The notes: generated by a model from the letters alone, not told the origin. Positions 1 through 8,762 are shown, counted from the stretch's first letter. The stretch: DNA of 64,000 nucleotides from Thioalkalivibrio sp. ALJ12 (GCF_000378305.1 NZ_KB899539.1:219854-283853), one strand, 5' to 3'. Program-made: numbers and translations.

Positions 1-1653
1 TTGCTGGGAGATGCGCCCGGCGATCTGGCTAGTGGTGATATCCCCGGCGCCGAGCGCGATCAGCAGCTCGTCGAAGGTCTGGAACTTCATGGCCTCGGCG
101 AGCGCGGTGCGATCCAGGTTCGAGCCGCAGCCCAGACGCTGACATTCCCGGTCGATCAGGTGTTTGCCGGTGGCCAGGTGTTCGTCCTGGTGCTGCTGGC
201 GGAACCAGGTGCGTACCTTGGAGCGGGCGCGGGCGGTGTTCAGGTAGCCGAGATTGGGGTTGAGCCAGTCGCGGCTGGGGCCGCCCTCGCGGGTGGTCAG
301 CACCTCGACGCGTTCGCCGGATTTCAGCTTGTAGGTCAGCGGGACGATATGCCCGTCCACCTTGGCCCCCCGGCAGCGGTGGCCGACCTCGGTGTGCACG
401 GCGTAGGCGAAGTCCAGTGGCGTGGCGCCCTGGGTCAGGTCCATTACCTCGCCCTGGGGTGTGAGCACGAATACGCGCTGGTGTAGCGGCTCGCTCTGGA
501 TCTCGTCGAGCAGGTTCTGGTCGGAGTTGTCGGCGGCCTCCAGCAACTGGCGCAGACTGCTGATCGCTCGGTTCAGCGCCTGATCCTCGCGCCCACCTTC
601 CTTGTAGCGCCAGTGCGCGGCGACCCCGAGTTCGGCGAAGTCGTCCATCTCGCGGGTGCGGATCTGCACCTCGACGACCTTGCCCTCGGGGCCGACCACC
701 GCGGTGTGCAACGACTGGTAGCCGTTGTCCTTGGGATTGGCGATGTAGTCATCGAACTCGCTGGGCAGGTGGCGCCAGTCGTTGTGCACGATGCCGAGCA
801 CGGTGTAGCAGGTGGCGAGCTCATCGACGATCACGCGGGTGGCGCGCAGGTCGTAGAGCTCGTCCAGCGAGGTCTGCTTGCGCTGCATCTTCTTCCAGAT
901 GCTGTAGATGTGCTTGGGCCGCCCGAACACGCGCGCCTGGATGCCGGCTTCGGCCAGCCGGTCGCGCAGGGTATGGGCGAAGCGCTCTACATACGTCTCG
1001 CGCTCAGTGCGGTTCTCCTCCAGCCCCTTGGCGATCTCGCGGTAGGTCTCGGGTTCGAGGATGCGCAGCGCGAGGTCTTCCATCTCCCATTTCAGCTGGC
1101 CCACGCCCAGACGGTTCGCCAGCGGGGCGATCACGTCCAGGGTCTCCTGGGCGAGCACGCGCGCGCCGTCGTCCGGCTCCTTCACGGTCAGGCGCAGGTG
1201 CTGCACCCGGTAGGCGAGCTTGATCAGCACCGCGCGCACGTCGTCGACCATCGCCATCAGCATGCGGCGCAGGCGTTCGGCCTGTTCCGGTCGTCCGACC
1301 GGGGCCTCGAAGCGACGGCTGACCAGGGCCGCGACGTTGACGGTCAAGCGCGCAATCGAGTCGCCAAAGCGCTCCTTGAGGGCGCGCTCGTCGATCTGTC
1401 GGGCCAGATAGGCGCTGACCAGGAGCGCGGCGGTGATGGTCTGCCGGTCCACGTTCAGATGGCGCAGGACCTCGGCCACGTCCAGCGGATGAGACTCCAG
1501 GCCGGAGGCATCCACCGAAGCCAGCGCCAGGTCCAGCGCATCCGCCAGCGCGGTTGCCGACGCGGCATCGCCGTTGGGCCCGGCAAAGCGCGCGACCAGC
1601 TGGTCGCGGTCCAGGCCCTGCAGCTCGGTGTTGGTGAGTAGCGAATGGCGCAT
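1..1653 (-). CDS. relA: GTP pyrophosphokinase RelA (3' end beyond window)
   Basis: Makes (p)ppGpp from GTP/GDP and ATP on stalled ribosomes. The first 551 codons are visible; the gene runs off the left edge. The N-terminal HD hydrolase domain is degenerate: around residues 75-80 the sequence reads AALLVS where bifunctional SpoT/Rel enzymes have an HD pair, so hydrolysis is not expected. The synthetase domain follows (GRPKHIYSIWKKM, then EFDDYIANPKDNGYQSLHT near residue 300). The EFDD variant is typical of RelA; SpoT has a basic version. QIRTREMD and AAHWRYKEGG come next, then a TGS domain from about residue 390. The ATG at 1653 is chosen because residues from MRHSLL onward align with family starts. 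It is divergent from the hydrolase gene at 1772. Confidence 0.95.
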   Translation of the reverse strand, partial: MRHSLLTNTELQGLDRDQLVARFAGPNGDAASATALADALDLALASVDASGLESHPLDVAEVLRHLNVDRQTITAALLVSAYLARQIDERALKERFGDSIARLTVNVAALVSRRFEAPVGRPEQAERLRRMLMAMVDDVRAVLIKLAYRVQHLRLTVKEPDDGARVLAQETLDVIAPLANRLGVGQLKWEMEDLALRILEPETYREIAKGLEENRTERETYVERFAHTLRDRLAEAGIQARVFGRPKHIYSIWKKMQRKQTSLDELYDLRATRVIVDELATCYTVLGIVHNDWRHLPSEFDDYIANPKDNGYQSLHTAVVGPEGKVVEVQIRTREMDDFAELGVAAHWRYKEGGREDQALNRAISSLRQLLEAADNSDQNLLDEIQSEPLHQRVFVLTPQGEVMDLTQGATPLDFAYAVHTEVGHRCRGAKVDGHIVPLTYKLKSGERVEVLTTREGGPSRDWLNPNLGYLNTARARSKVRTWFRQQHQDEHLATGKHLIDRECQRLGCGSNLDRTALAEAMKFQTFDELLIALGAGDITTSQIAGRISQQ

Positions 1654-1664
1654 GATCGCTAGGT

Positions 1665-1692
1665 ATTGTACGTCAGCCGTCCGCCGGGCAAA
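1665..1692 (-). promoter_or_regulatory. Candidate sigma70 promoter of relA
   Basis: Read on the minus strand, -35 TTTGCC (1687-1692) and -10 TACAAT (1665-1670) are 16 bp apart. A start about 7 nt downstream of the -10 leaves only about 4-5 nt before the relA ATG, so either the leader is almost absent or a different promoter is used. Inferred by eye only. Confidence 0.4.
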
Positions 1693-1771
1693 GGCTTTGT
1701 CTGAAGGGGATTCATACGACGGCCTACCGCTTTGGCTTGCCATCGGACCCCTGCCGGGTCACGATCGGATC

Positions 1772-2629
1772 ATGCTGAACCTGTTCAAACTGGCGCTGAT
1801 TCTGGCGGTTGGGTACGCCCTGTTCGTGGGGCTGATCTACCTGACGCAGGACCGGCTGATCTACATGCCCAGCAGCAATGTGGTCGGCAGTCCCGCGAAC
1901 ATCGGGCTGGAATACGAGGATGTGGCGCTCGAGACCGAAGACGGCGTGCGGCTGCACGGGTGGTACCTGCCGGGTCCGGAGGATGATGCGCCGGTCTTGC
2001 TGTTCCTGCATGGCAATGCGGGGAATATCGGCCACCGCCTGGAGTCGCTCGAGCAGTTCCATCATCTGGGGCTCGCGGTGCTGATCATCGACTACCGTGG
2101 GTACGGCAACAGCCAGGGGCGACCTGACGAGGAGGGCACCTATGAAGATGCCCGTGCGGCGTGGAACTGGCTACGCGAGCATCTGGAGTACGAACCCGAG
2201 GAGATCGTACTGTTCGGCCGTTCCCTGGGCGCAGCCGTGGCGGCGCGGCTGGCCGAGACCAAGAGCCCTGCGGCCGTTATCCTGGAGGCGGCCTTCACCT
2301 CGGCAGCCGATCTCGGCGCGGAGGTCTACCCCTGGCTCCCGGTGCGTGCGTTGATCCGGCATGAATACGACGTGCTCGGACGGGTCGGGGCGATTGAGGC
2401 GCCGCTGCTGTTTGCCCATGCGCGCGACGACGAGATCGTGCCGTTTGCGCATGCCGAACGCCTGCTGGAGGCGGGCGGCGATGGGGCACAGTTGATGGAG
2501 ATGGACGGCGGGCACAATGACGCCTTTCGGGCGACCGGCTCGCGCTACATCGAGGGGCTGCGCGAGTTTCTGGAGGATGCAGGCCTGGAGCTGCGCCCGC
2601 GGGATGCGACGAATGGGGACGGGGAGTAG
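1772..2629 (+). CDS. Membrane-anchored alpha/beta hydrolase (BEM46/YfhR-like)
   Basis: Serine hydrolase of 285 residues. Residues 4-24 form one hydrophobic N-terminal anchor, so the catalytic domain probably sits at the periplasmic face of the inner membrane. HGNAGN at 80-85 is the oxyanion-hole loop of the BEM46/ABHD13 group. The nucleophile elbow GRSLG places Ser at 151; likely Asp 219/220 (ARDDEIVP) and His 248 (DGGHND) complete the triad. The ATG at 1772 is preferred over upstream in-frame starts because it opens directly into the anchor and upstream codons lie in the relA promoter region. The substrate is unknown; esterase or acyl-transferase-type activity is typical of the family. Confidence 0.85.
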   Translation: MLNLFKLALILAVGYALFVGLIYLTQDRLIYMPSSNVVGSPANIGLEYEDVALETEDGVRLHGWYLPGPEDDAPVLLFLHGNAGNIGHRLESLEQFHHLGLAVLIIDYRGYGNSQGRPDEEGTYEDARAAWNWLREHLEYEPEEIVLFGRSLGAAVAARLAETKSPAAVILEAAFTSAADLGAEVYPWLPVRALIRHEYDVLGRVGAIEAPLLFAHARDDEIVPFAHAERLLEAGGDGAQLMEMDGGHNDAFRATGSRYIEGLREFLEDAGLELRPRDATNGDGE

Positions 2630-2638
2630 GTGCGGTGC

Positions 2639-2644
2639 TAGAAT
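2639..2644 (+). promoter_or_regulatory. Extended -10 element upstream of the chorismatase gene
   Basis: TGCTAGAAT (the TG at 2636-2637, hexamer TAGAAT at 2639-2644) fits the extended -10 pattern TGnTATAAT. It lies just after the hydrolase stop and about 40 bp before the chorismatase ATG. No good -35 is visible, as expected for extended -10 promoters. Confidence 0.4.
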
Positions 2645-2685
2645 CGGCGTCTTTTGTGCCCGTCTTGAACGGCATGGACGCATGA

Positions 2686-3687
2686 ATGCCTCAGCTTGAA
2701 TTAGGCCCACCGGGGCTCGCGATCAGCCGGCAGGAAGGCCGGGGTGACGCACCGGTACTCACGCTGCGTTTCGGTCCCGTTACCGGGGCCACGTTGCGCC
2801 CGGACGGGATCGATATTGCCCTTGGCCTCGAGCCACTGGAGATCCCGGAAGGCCGCGAGGCGGCGCCCGAGCTCTGGTACGCAGCGGGTGCGGTGCGCAC
2901 CGAGCAGATCGATGACCTGATGCTGGCGCATGCGGGGGACCGGCTCGTGGGCTGCTGGTATCGGCCGCATGGCGCCGCCGAGGACCCCGGGGCCATCACC
3001 GAGCAGGCCTATCATGCGATCCTCGAGGCCTGCCAGGAGCGGGGGTTCGGACACCTGGTGCGGGCCTGGAACTACTTCCCTGCGATCAACCAGGAACTGA
3101 ACGGCCAGGAGCGCTACCGCAGTTTTTGTGCCGGGCGCGCCCGGGTGTTCGAGGCCCTGCCGGATTTCGAGCGGCACCTGCCGGCGGCGACGGCCATTGG
3201 CACGCATGCCGACGGCATGCTGATCTACTTCATCGCCATGCGCGAGGCCACGCTGCGGATCGAGAATCCGCGCCAGGTCAGCGCGTTTCGCTATCCGCGG
3301 CAGTACGGGCCGCGCAGCCCGTCGTTCGCGCGGGCGCGGATGAGCCAGGAGGCGTGCGGGGCCGCGGAACTGTTCATCTCCGGCACGGCCAGCATCGTGG
3401 GCCACGAAAGCCGGCACGCGGAGGATCTCGAGGCCCAGATCGACGAGAGCCTGCGCAATATCGGGGTGCTGCTGGCGGCGGCCTCCGAGGAGGGCGCTGT
3501 GGCTCTGCGCGATCCCGGCGACCTCTCGATGCTGAAGGTCTATCTGCGCCACCGAGCAGACGGTGCTCGCGCGCAGCGGCATCTGCGCGAGTGCCTGGGC
3601 GAAGACGTCGACATCCTGCTGTTGCATGGGGATATCTGCCGCAGCGAACTGTTAGTGGAAATCGAAGGGCTGTACCGCGAGGGCTAG
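2686..3687 (+). CDS. Chorismatase of the FkbO/Hyg5/XanB2 family
   Basis: Predicted to hydrolyse chorismate to a hydroxybenzoate or dihydroxycyclohexadiene carboxylate plus pyruvate. Family marks are RYRSFCAGR at 143-151, SFARARMS at 213-220 and ISGTASIVGHES at 231-242. Older annotation calls these proteins pteridine-dependent dioxygenases. XanB2 of Xanthomonas makes 3- and 4-hydroxybenzoate for aryl-polyene pigment and ubiquinone; FkbO and Hyg5 make other products. The sequence alone does not tell me which product is formed. The next gene is a UbiE-like methyltransferase, which fits a quinone or aryl-polyene role. The length of 333 residues is normal for the family. The start is the second of two nearby ATGs, the one in frame; no strong ribosome site is visible. 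Confidence 0.85.
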   Translation: MPQLELGPPGLAISRQEGRGDAPVLTLRFGPVTGATLRPDGIDIALGLEPLEIPEGREAAPELWYAAGAVRTEQIDDLMLAHAGDRLVGCWYRPHGAAEDPGAITEQAYHAILEACQERGFGHLVRAWNYFPAINQELNGQERYRSFCAGRARVFEALPDFERHLPAATAIGTHADGMLIYFIAMREATLRIENPRQVSAFRYPRQYGPRSPSFARARMSQEACGAAELFISGTASIVGHESRHAEDLEAQIDESLRNIGVLLAAASEEGAVALRDPGDLSMLKVYLRHRADGARAQRHLRECLGEDVDILLLHGDICRSELLVEIEGLYREG

Positions 3688-3759
3688 CCCGCAGGGCCCC
3701 GCCTCTCGCGGGCATTGAACTGGCATTGGGCGCGCGCGGCGCGCAGAAGGGGGAAGTGG

Positions 3760-4506
3760 ATGAATGATCCGGGGTACAAGCCGCATCCGGTATTGAAGGA
3801 CTATTACGGCGACGAGTCGGAAAAGCGGGCGTTTGTTGATGACCTGTTCGACCGGACGGCACCGCATTACGACCGCATCCTGCGCTGGGGCTTTCTGGGC
3901 ACCGGCCAGGCGTATCGCCGCTACGCGCTGAAGCAGTCCGGCCTGAAGCCCGGTATGGATGTCCTGGATGTCGCGACGGGCACGGGCCCGGTGGCGCGCG
4001 AGGTGCGCAAGGTGGTCGGTGACGAGAACATCACCTGTGTCGATCCCAGCCGCGGCATGATCGACGTGGCCCGGCGCTCGATCAAGGCGCGCTTCATCGA
4101 GGGTCTGGGCGAGCAGTTGCCGCTGCCGGACAAACAGTTCGACCGCGTGTACATGGGGTACGGCCTGCGCCATGTGCGCGACCTGCACGAGCTGTTTGGC
4201 GAGTACTTCCGTGTGCTCAAGCCGGGCGGTCGCTGCATGATCCTCGAGGTCTCGCGCCCCAGCACGGAGCGCCAGTTCAAGATGGCGCGGTTCTACTTCC
4301 GCGACTTCATCCCGTTTCTCAGCCGCCTGCTGACCCGTGACCCGGATGGACATCTGCTGATGCGCTATTTTTGGGACACGATCAACGAGTGCGTGCCGCC
4401 GGAGAAGATCATGGGCGTGCTGGAGGATGTCGGTTTCCGCGAGGTCGAGCGCGATGTGCAGCTCGGCGTATTCAGCGCCTACCTGGCGACGCGGCCGGCC
4501 GACTAG
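3760..4506 (+). CDS. UbiE/COQ5-like class I SAM methyltransferase
   Basis: SAM-dependent methyltransferase of 248 residues. Motif I is VLDVATGTGP at 68-77. A UbiE-like GLRHVRDL segment and post-motif FRVLKPGGR follow. It is clearly divergent from canonical UbiE in the N-terminus and substrate region, so I treat it as a paralogue of unknown substrate. The ATG at 3760 has a purine-rich GAAGGGGGAAG just upstream, better than the in-frame ATG at 3715. It lies 72 bp after the chorismatase gene in the same direction, so it may methylate a product derived from the hydroxybenzoate. An ordinary ubiquinone C-methylase is the main alternative. Confidence 0.75.
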   Translation: MNDPGYKPHPVLKDYYGDESEKRAFVDDLFDRTAPHYDRILRWGFLGTGQAYRRYALKQSGLKPGMDVLDVATGTGPVAREVRKVVGDENITCVDPSRGMIDVARRSIKARFIEGLGEQLPLPDKQFDRVYMGYGLRHVRDLHELFGEYFRVLKPGGRCMILEVSRPSTERQFKMARFYFRDFIPFLSRLLTRDPDGHLLMRYFWDTINECVPPEKIMGVLEDVGFREVERDVQLGVFSAYLATRPAD

Positions 4507-4511
4507 GCGGT

Positions 4512-4769
4512 TTGGCTCGCCTTAGGGTCCGCGTGGCGCCGGGCAGCAAGCGCGATGCGATTGGCCCCTGGATGGGGGATATCCTCAAGCTTCGCGTGCA
4601 GGCCCCACCAGAGAAAGGCCGGGCAAACGAGGCCGTTTGCGCCCTGCTGGCGAAGACGCTGGGCTGCCCGGCCCGTGACGTGACCGTCGTGGCGGGTGCG
4701 ACCGCGCGCGACAAGACCGTGGCGATCGAGGGTTACGGCGAGGAGCAAATCCGCCGCGCGTTATCCTGA
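4512..4769 (+). CDS. yggU: DUF167/YggU family protein
   Basis: Small protein of about 85 residues from the YggU family (PF02594), whose function is not established. Diagnostic features are RVAPGSKRDAIG near the N-terminus and LKLRVQAPPEKGRANEAV, the conserved PPxxGxAN core. The TTG at 4512 starts 5 bp after the preceding stop and gives the usual family length. The only purine-rich stretch (AGGCGG) ends 1 nt before it, which is too close, so translation may be coupled to the upstream gene and the exact start is uncertain. Confidence 0.75.
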   Translation: MARLRVRVAPGSKRDAIGPWMGDILKLRVQAPPEKGRANEAVCALLAKTLGCPARDVTVVAGATARDKTVAIEGYGEEQIRRALS

Positions 4770-4835
4770 TCGCCGGATACAATCAGCGTTTCCTCAATGG
4801 AGCCGCCAGGGCTCCCGCGACTCTTCCAGGATCCC

Positions 4836-5873
4836 ATGAACCGTCTGACGATTACCCGACCCGACGACTGGCACCTGCATCTGCGCGATGGCGATGTGCT
4901 CGGCAGCGTGCTGCCGGATACCGCCCGGCGTTTTCGCCGCGCGATCATCATGCCGAACCTCAAGCCGCCGGTGACGACGGTCGAGGCGGCGGCCGAGTAT
5001 CGCGAGCGCATCCTCGCGGCGCTTCCGGAGGAAGCGGACTTCGAGCCGCTGATGACGCTTTATCTGACCGAGGCGACCACGCCCGGGATGATCGAGGCGG
5101 CAAAGGCCAGCGGGTTCATTCACGGCGTGAAGCTGTACCCGGCGGGGGCGACGACCAACGCAGCCAGCGGCGTGTCGGATATCCGGCGTTGCTACCCCGT
5201 GTTCGAGGCGATGCAGCGGGTCGACCTGCCGCTCCTGGTGCATGGAGAGGTGACCGATCCGGAGGTCGACATCTTCGACCGCGAGGCGGTGTTTATCGAA
5301 CGCCACCTGCAGCCGCTGATTCGCGAGTTTCCGGACCTGCGGGTGGTGCTGGAGCACACCACGACCGAATCGGGGGTGGCGTTTGTCGAATCGGGCCCGG
5401 AGAACATCGCGGCGACCATCACCCCGCAGCACCTTCTGTACAACCGCAATGCGCTGTTCGTCGGCGGCATCCGGCCGCATCATTACTGCCTGCCGATCCT
5501 GAAGCGCGAGCGCCACCGCCAGGCCCTGTTGCGTGCTGCTACCAGCGGGCACCCACGCTTCTTCCTCGGGACCGACAGCGCCCCGCACCCGCGGCATGCG
5601 AAGGAGTCCGCCTGTGGCTGCGCGGGCATCTATTCAGCCCACGCGGCGATCGAGTTCTATGCCGAGGCCTTCGCCTCTGTGGATGCGCTGGACAAACTGG
5701 AGGGCTTCGCCAGCTTCCACGGCCCGGATTTCTACGGGCTGCCGCGCAACACGGACACCATCACGCTGGAGCGGGTGGACTGGACCGTGCCCGAAGCGGT
5801 GCTGTTCGGCCATGACCCGGGCGTACCCCTGCGTGCGGGCGAGACGGTCGCCTGGCAGCTGGCGCGCCACTGA
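4836..5873 (+). CDS. pyrC: Dihydroorotase PyrC
   Basis: Third step of de novo pyrimidine synthesis: reversible cyclisation of carbamoyl aspartate to dihydroorotate, in the cytoplasm. The 345 residues match E. coli PyrC (348). Zinc ligands of the HxH pair are in WHLHLRDG (His13, His15). [11 protein letters not shown] carries the carboxylated Lys near residue 101. LVHGEV and LEHTTT supply further His ligands, and GTDSAPH carries the catalytic Asp. The ATG at 4836 is chosen over 4797 because the protein starts at [15 protein letters not shown] like its homologues. Confidence 0.96.
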   Translation: MNRLTITRPDDWHLHLRDGDVLGSVLPDTARRFRRAIIMPNLKPPVTTVEAAAEYRERILAALPEEADFEPLMTLYLTEATTPGMIEAAKASGFIHGVKLYPAGATTNAASGVSDIRRCYPVFEAMQRVDLPLLVHGEVTDPEVDIFDREAVFIERHLQPLIREFPDLRVVLEHTTTESGVAFVESGPENIAATITPQHLLYNRNALFVGGIRPHHYCLPILKRERHRQALLRAATSGHPRFFLGTDSAPHPRHAKESACGCAGIYSAHAAIEFYAEAFASVDALDKLEGFASFHGPDFYGLPRNTDTITLERVDWTVPEAVLFGHDPGVPLRAGETVAWQLARH

Positions 5874-5887
5874 CCTCGCGGCGTGAC

Positions 5888-5914
5888 GGACCCGGCACCG
5901 ACGGTGGCGGGTCC
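5888..5914. terminator. Hairpin after pyrC
   Basis: Nearly perfect stem of 12 bp with one G-G mismatch (GGACCCGGCACC, loop GAC, GGTGGCGGGTCC). It has no T-run, so it could be a weak or Rho-aided terminator or an mRNA-stabilising hairpin. Confidence 0.4.
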
Positions 5915-5996
5915 GAACCTCGAGCCGTCCCCGTGGTCCCCGGTAGTACAGACATTGTTTGCATGACGTATCCAATTCCGACCCCAGGGAGGGCAC

Positions 5997-6461
5997 ATGA
6001 CCGAACCGGACGTACAACGCGGAACCCTGTGGTTCTGGCTGCTGATCAGTGTGGGGGTAGGCCTGCTGATCATCGCGCTGGGCGTGGGCCTGGAGCCGCA
6101 TGGCGCGGCTATCCTGCGCGCGCCGCTGGAGTCGCCGGCCGCAGGCGCGCTGGCGTTTGGCATGGTGATGGTCTGGGCCGCCTATGGCTACGCATTGACC
6201 GCGGGGCGTGCCGCCGGCTCGCAGGAGCTGGGCGTGGTGTTCCTGAATCTGGCGCTGCCGGTGGCCTTGATCGTGCTGTGGAGCAACGAGATCTTTGCAC
6301 TGGCGTTTTTCGTCGCCTTCGGCTGGGCCCTGACGCTCATCGGGATGGCCTTCCGCCTGTTCCGGCGCGAGGCGCTGGCCGGAGTCATGATGCTGCCGGT
6401 GATCGGCCTGAGCATGACGGCCATTCTGCTGTCACTGACCCTCTGGATGGTGCCGGCGTAG
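5997..6461 (+). CDS. Small integral membrane protein, unknown function
   Basis: Hypothetical protein of 154 residues with about five hydrophobic segments (near residues 10-30, 45-68, 74-92, 95-118 and 128-150). I recognise no family motif. The ATG follows a strong GGGAGGG ribosome site. It starts a tight same-strand run with the macrodomain gene (7-bp gap) and the DUF1992 gene (3-bp gap), so these are probably co-transcribed; this gives no clear clue to function. Confidence 0.7.
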   Translation: MTEPDVQRGTLWFWLLISVGVGLLIIALGVGLEPHGAAILRAPLESPAAGALAFGMVMVWAAYGYALTAGRAAGSQELGVVFLNLALPVALIVLWSNEIFALAFFVAFGWALTLIGMAFRLFRREALAGVMMLPVIGLSMTAILLSLTLWMVPA

Positions 6462-6468
6462 GGCAGCC

Positions 6469-6960
6469 ATGATCTCGGTCGTACAGGGCGACATCACCAC
6501 CCTGGAGGTGGATGCGATCGTCAACGCCGCCAACGAGAGCCTGCTGGGCGGCGGCGGTGTCGACGGGGCCATTCATCGCGCCGCTGGCCCCGAGCTGCTG
6601 GAGGCGACCCGGGCCCTTGGTGGCTGCCCGACCGGCGAGGCGCGCATCACCCCCGGGTTTCGCCTGCCGGCCGAGTACGTGATCCACACCGTCGGCCCTG
6701 TGTGGCAGGGCGGCCAGGCGGGCGAGGACACGCTGCTGGCCTCCTGTTACCGCGCAAGCCTGGAACTGGCGATCGAATATGGCCTGCGCGAGGTGGCCTT
6801 TCCCCTGATCAGCACCGGCGTCTACCGCTTTCCCAAGGACCGCGCGGCCGGTATCGCGCTGAAACAGCTGCGGGCGCAGGAGGACCAGTTTCGCAGCTTG
6901 GTGGTCTGCGCATTCAGTGCGGCGGATGCGGATGTCTACCGCATCCGGCTCGAGCGGTGA
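6469..6960 (+). CDS. Macrodomain protein, probable O-acetyl-ADP-ribose deacetylase (YmdB-like)
   Basis: Single macrodomain of 163 residues. The N-terminus [20 protein letters not shown] is followed by [19 protein letters not shown], the ADP-ribose-binding loop with the Asn and Asp used by YmdB/MacroD enzymes. [12 protein letters not shown] is the second signature. Such enzymes remove acetyl from O-acetyl-ADP-ribose or ADP-ribose from acidic side chains. The exact substrate is not decided by sequence. No ADP-ribosyltransferase partner is visible nearby. Confidence 0.9.
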   Translation: MISVVQGDITTLEVDAIVNAANESLLGGGGVDGAIHRAAGPELLEATRALGGCPTGEARITPGFRLPAEYVIHTVGPVWQGGQAGEDTLLASCYRASLELAIEYGLREVAFPLISTGVYRFPKDRAAGIALKQLRAQEDQFRSLVVCAFSAADADVYRIRLER

Positions 6961-6963
6961 CGC

Positions 6964-7332
6964 ATGCTGCTCTCCGAGACACAAGTCGAGGCGAAGCTCG
7001 CCGAGGCCGCTCGGCGGGGCGAGTTCGATGATCTGCCCGGGGTCGGGCGGCCGCTGGAACTCGACGATGACCGCGATGTGCCACAGGAGCTGCGGCTGGC
7101 GTTTCGAGTGATGAAAAACGCAGGGTATGTGCCGGAGGCCGTGCGCCTGCGCGGCGATATCGCCTCGGCGGAGGCCTTGCTGCAAGCCGCTGACGACGCG
7201 GCCACCCGCGACCGGGCGGCGCGGCGCCTGCGGATGCTGCTGGATCGGCTGAACCAGTCGGAAGAGGGGCGCGGCCTGATCTCCGAATCCGGGTATTTTC
7301 GCCAGCTCTGCGAGCGGCTAGGGAAACACTGA
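6964..7332 (+). CDS. DUF1992 (DnaJ-homologue subfamily C28-like) protein
   Basis: Protein of 122 residues. The N-terminal motif AARRGEFDDLPGVGRPLEL and the following PQELRLAFRVMKNAGYVPE are the DUF1992 core, seen in DNAJC28 of eukaryotes without the J domain. The biochemical role is unknown. The last three residues (Gly-Lys-His) and the TGA stop are supplied by the terminal inverted repeat of the mobile element that begins at 7321, so the native C-terminus has been rewritten by the insertion. Confidence 0.8.
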   Translation: MLLSETQVEAKLAEAARRGEFDDLPGVGRPLELDDDRDVPQELRLAFRVMKNAGYVPEAVRLRGDIASAEALLQAADDAATRDRAARRLRMLLDRLNQSEEGRGLISESGYFRQLCERLGKH

Positions 7333-7603
7333 TCCATGTACACACTCGCGTTGGCACCCCAGGTTTTCCGAGACAGGGCGCGGTGCGTAGCCGGTAGTGG
7401 TTCTACCGACAAGGGACGCAACGCGGGATCGGGGAACCTGGGGTGCCAACCCCGAAGGGGCTCGGCCGCCCGTTGTTATCAAAAACGGGTGCGCGCACGG
7501 CGTTGCGGCTCCCTTGTGCAGAATGACTGCACGGCAGTCGCCGCGCCTTGTTCGCACGCTAAAGCGACTCGAGCGCGAGCGTGTACATGGATCAGTGCTT
7601 CCC
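7321..7603. mobile_element. MITE-like structured element, copy 1
   Basis: About 283 bp bounded by inverted ends (GGGAAACACTGATCC... and the complement ...GGATCAGTGCTTCCC). It is in opposite orientation to the copy at 18066-18331 and highly similar. Internal hairpins include a second inverted pair (TTGGCACCCCAGG / CCTGGGGTGCCAA), GGTAG-CTACC, GACTGC-GCAGTC and a CCCCTTCGGGG hairpin with a UUCG loop. This copy has about 18 extra bp forming CCCGTT...AACGGG. No open reading frame of recognisable function. No clear target duplication. Confidence 0.75.
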
Positions 7604-7619
7604 TTGACGGCCCGCGCCG

Positions 7620-8705
7620 ATGAACCAGCGTGATGGACCGGTTCGTGGCCGCGGCGCGACGATCCAGCCCCTCGCGCGCTTCGAAACCACCCACCGCGAA
7701 GCGTTTGACGATGGCTGGGTGGGCGACGACGAGGAGCCTCGGCCGCTGCGCACCGAGGTGACACCGGAGCACCCACGCAAGGCGCTGTCCTGGAACCAGT
7801 CGCCGGATGTCCCGTTCGAGCTGTCGCTGAACCCTTACCGGGGCTGTGAGCACGGCTGCGCGTACTGTTTCGCGCGACCGGCACATGCCTATGTCGGGCT
7901 GTCGCCGGGGCTGGATTTCGAGAGCCGATTATTCGCCAAGGTGGGCGCGGCCGACTGCCTGCGCCGCGAACTGGCACGCCCCGCGCACCGCGTGACCCCG
8001 TTGGCTCTGGGCATCAATACGGATGCCTATCAGCCCGTGGAGCGCGAGTGGCGTATTACGCGGGAGGTCCTGGAGGTGCTAGCCGAGGCGCGGCATCCGG
8101 TCTCGATCGTGACCAAGTCCGCGCTGGTTGAACGGGACCTCGACCTGCTGGGACCCATGGCGGAGGAGGGGCTGGTTCAGGTGGCGGTCTCCGTGACCAC
8201 GCTGGATCGGGCGCTGTCGCGCCATCTGGAACCCCGCGCGGCCGCGCCCCAGCGGCGTCTGGAAACCATGCGGCGACTGAGCGAGGCCGGGGTGCCGGTG
8301 GCGGTGCTGGTCGCGCCCCTGATCCCGGTGCTGACTGACGGCGAGCTCGAATCGTTGCTGGACGCAGCGCGCGAGGCCGGGGCGAGCAGCGCCGGCTATG
8401 TCCTGTTGCGCCTGCCGCGGGAGGTGGCGCCGTTGTTCGAGGACTGGCTGCGCACGTACCACCCGCTGAAAGCGGACCATGTGCTGCAGCGCTTGCGCGA
8501 GGCGCACGGGGGCCAGTTGTACGATTCGACCTTCGGCCACCGGATGGTCGGGGCGGGCCCCTATGCAACACTGCTGCGTCAGCGCTTTCGCCTGGCCCGG
8601 CGCCGTGCGGGTCTGGCCGGCCGCCTGGCGGAACTGGATACGACGCGCTTCTCCCCGCCGGCAGCACCGGAGGCCGACCGCGGCCCCCAGATGGATCTGT
8701 TTTAG
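7620..8705 (+). CDS. Radical SAM protein of the PA0069/SplB-like family
   Basis: Iron-sulfur radical SAM enzyme of 361 residues and unknown reaction. The cluster motif NPYRGCEHGCAYCFARP gives Cys76, Cys80 and Cys83 (CxxxCxxC); the Phe after the third Cys is typical of the spore photoproduct lyase-like group. AYVGLSPGLDFESRLFAK and NTDAYQPVE are further marks of the PA0069 family. Homologues start with a short GRGA.. segment as here, so ATG 7620 is right, but no Shine-Dalgarno is visible. The mobile element ends only 16 bp upstream and may have displaced the native leader. Confidence 0.85.
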   Translation: MNQRDGPVRGRGATIQPLARFETTHREAFDDGWVGDDEEPRPLRTEVTPEHPRKALSWNQSPDVPFELSLNPYRGCEHGCAYCFARPAHAYVGLSPGLDFESRLFAKVGAADCLRRELARPAHRVTPLALGINTDAYQPVEREWRITREVLEVLAEARHPVSIVTKSALVERDLDLLGPMAEEGLVQVAVSVTTLDRALSRHLEPRAAAPQRRLETMRRLSEAGVPVAVLVAPLIPVLTDGELESLLDAAREAGASSAGYVLLRLPREVAPLFEDWLRTYHPLKADHVLQRLREAHGGQLYDSTFGHRMVGAGPYATLLRQRFRLARRRAGLAGRLAELDTTRFSPPAAPEADRGPQMDLF

Positions 8706-8762
8706 GAGTGCGCTACAGTGGTCGTCGAGCACATCGGCAACGGACACAGGACACCACCAGGG

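Noticed and set aside
3760-4506. Calling this gene ubiE outright
   Set aside because: The motif context is UbiE-like but the N-terminus and substrate region diverge; position after a chorismatase leaves other substrates open.
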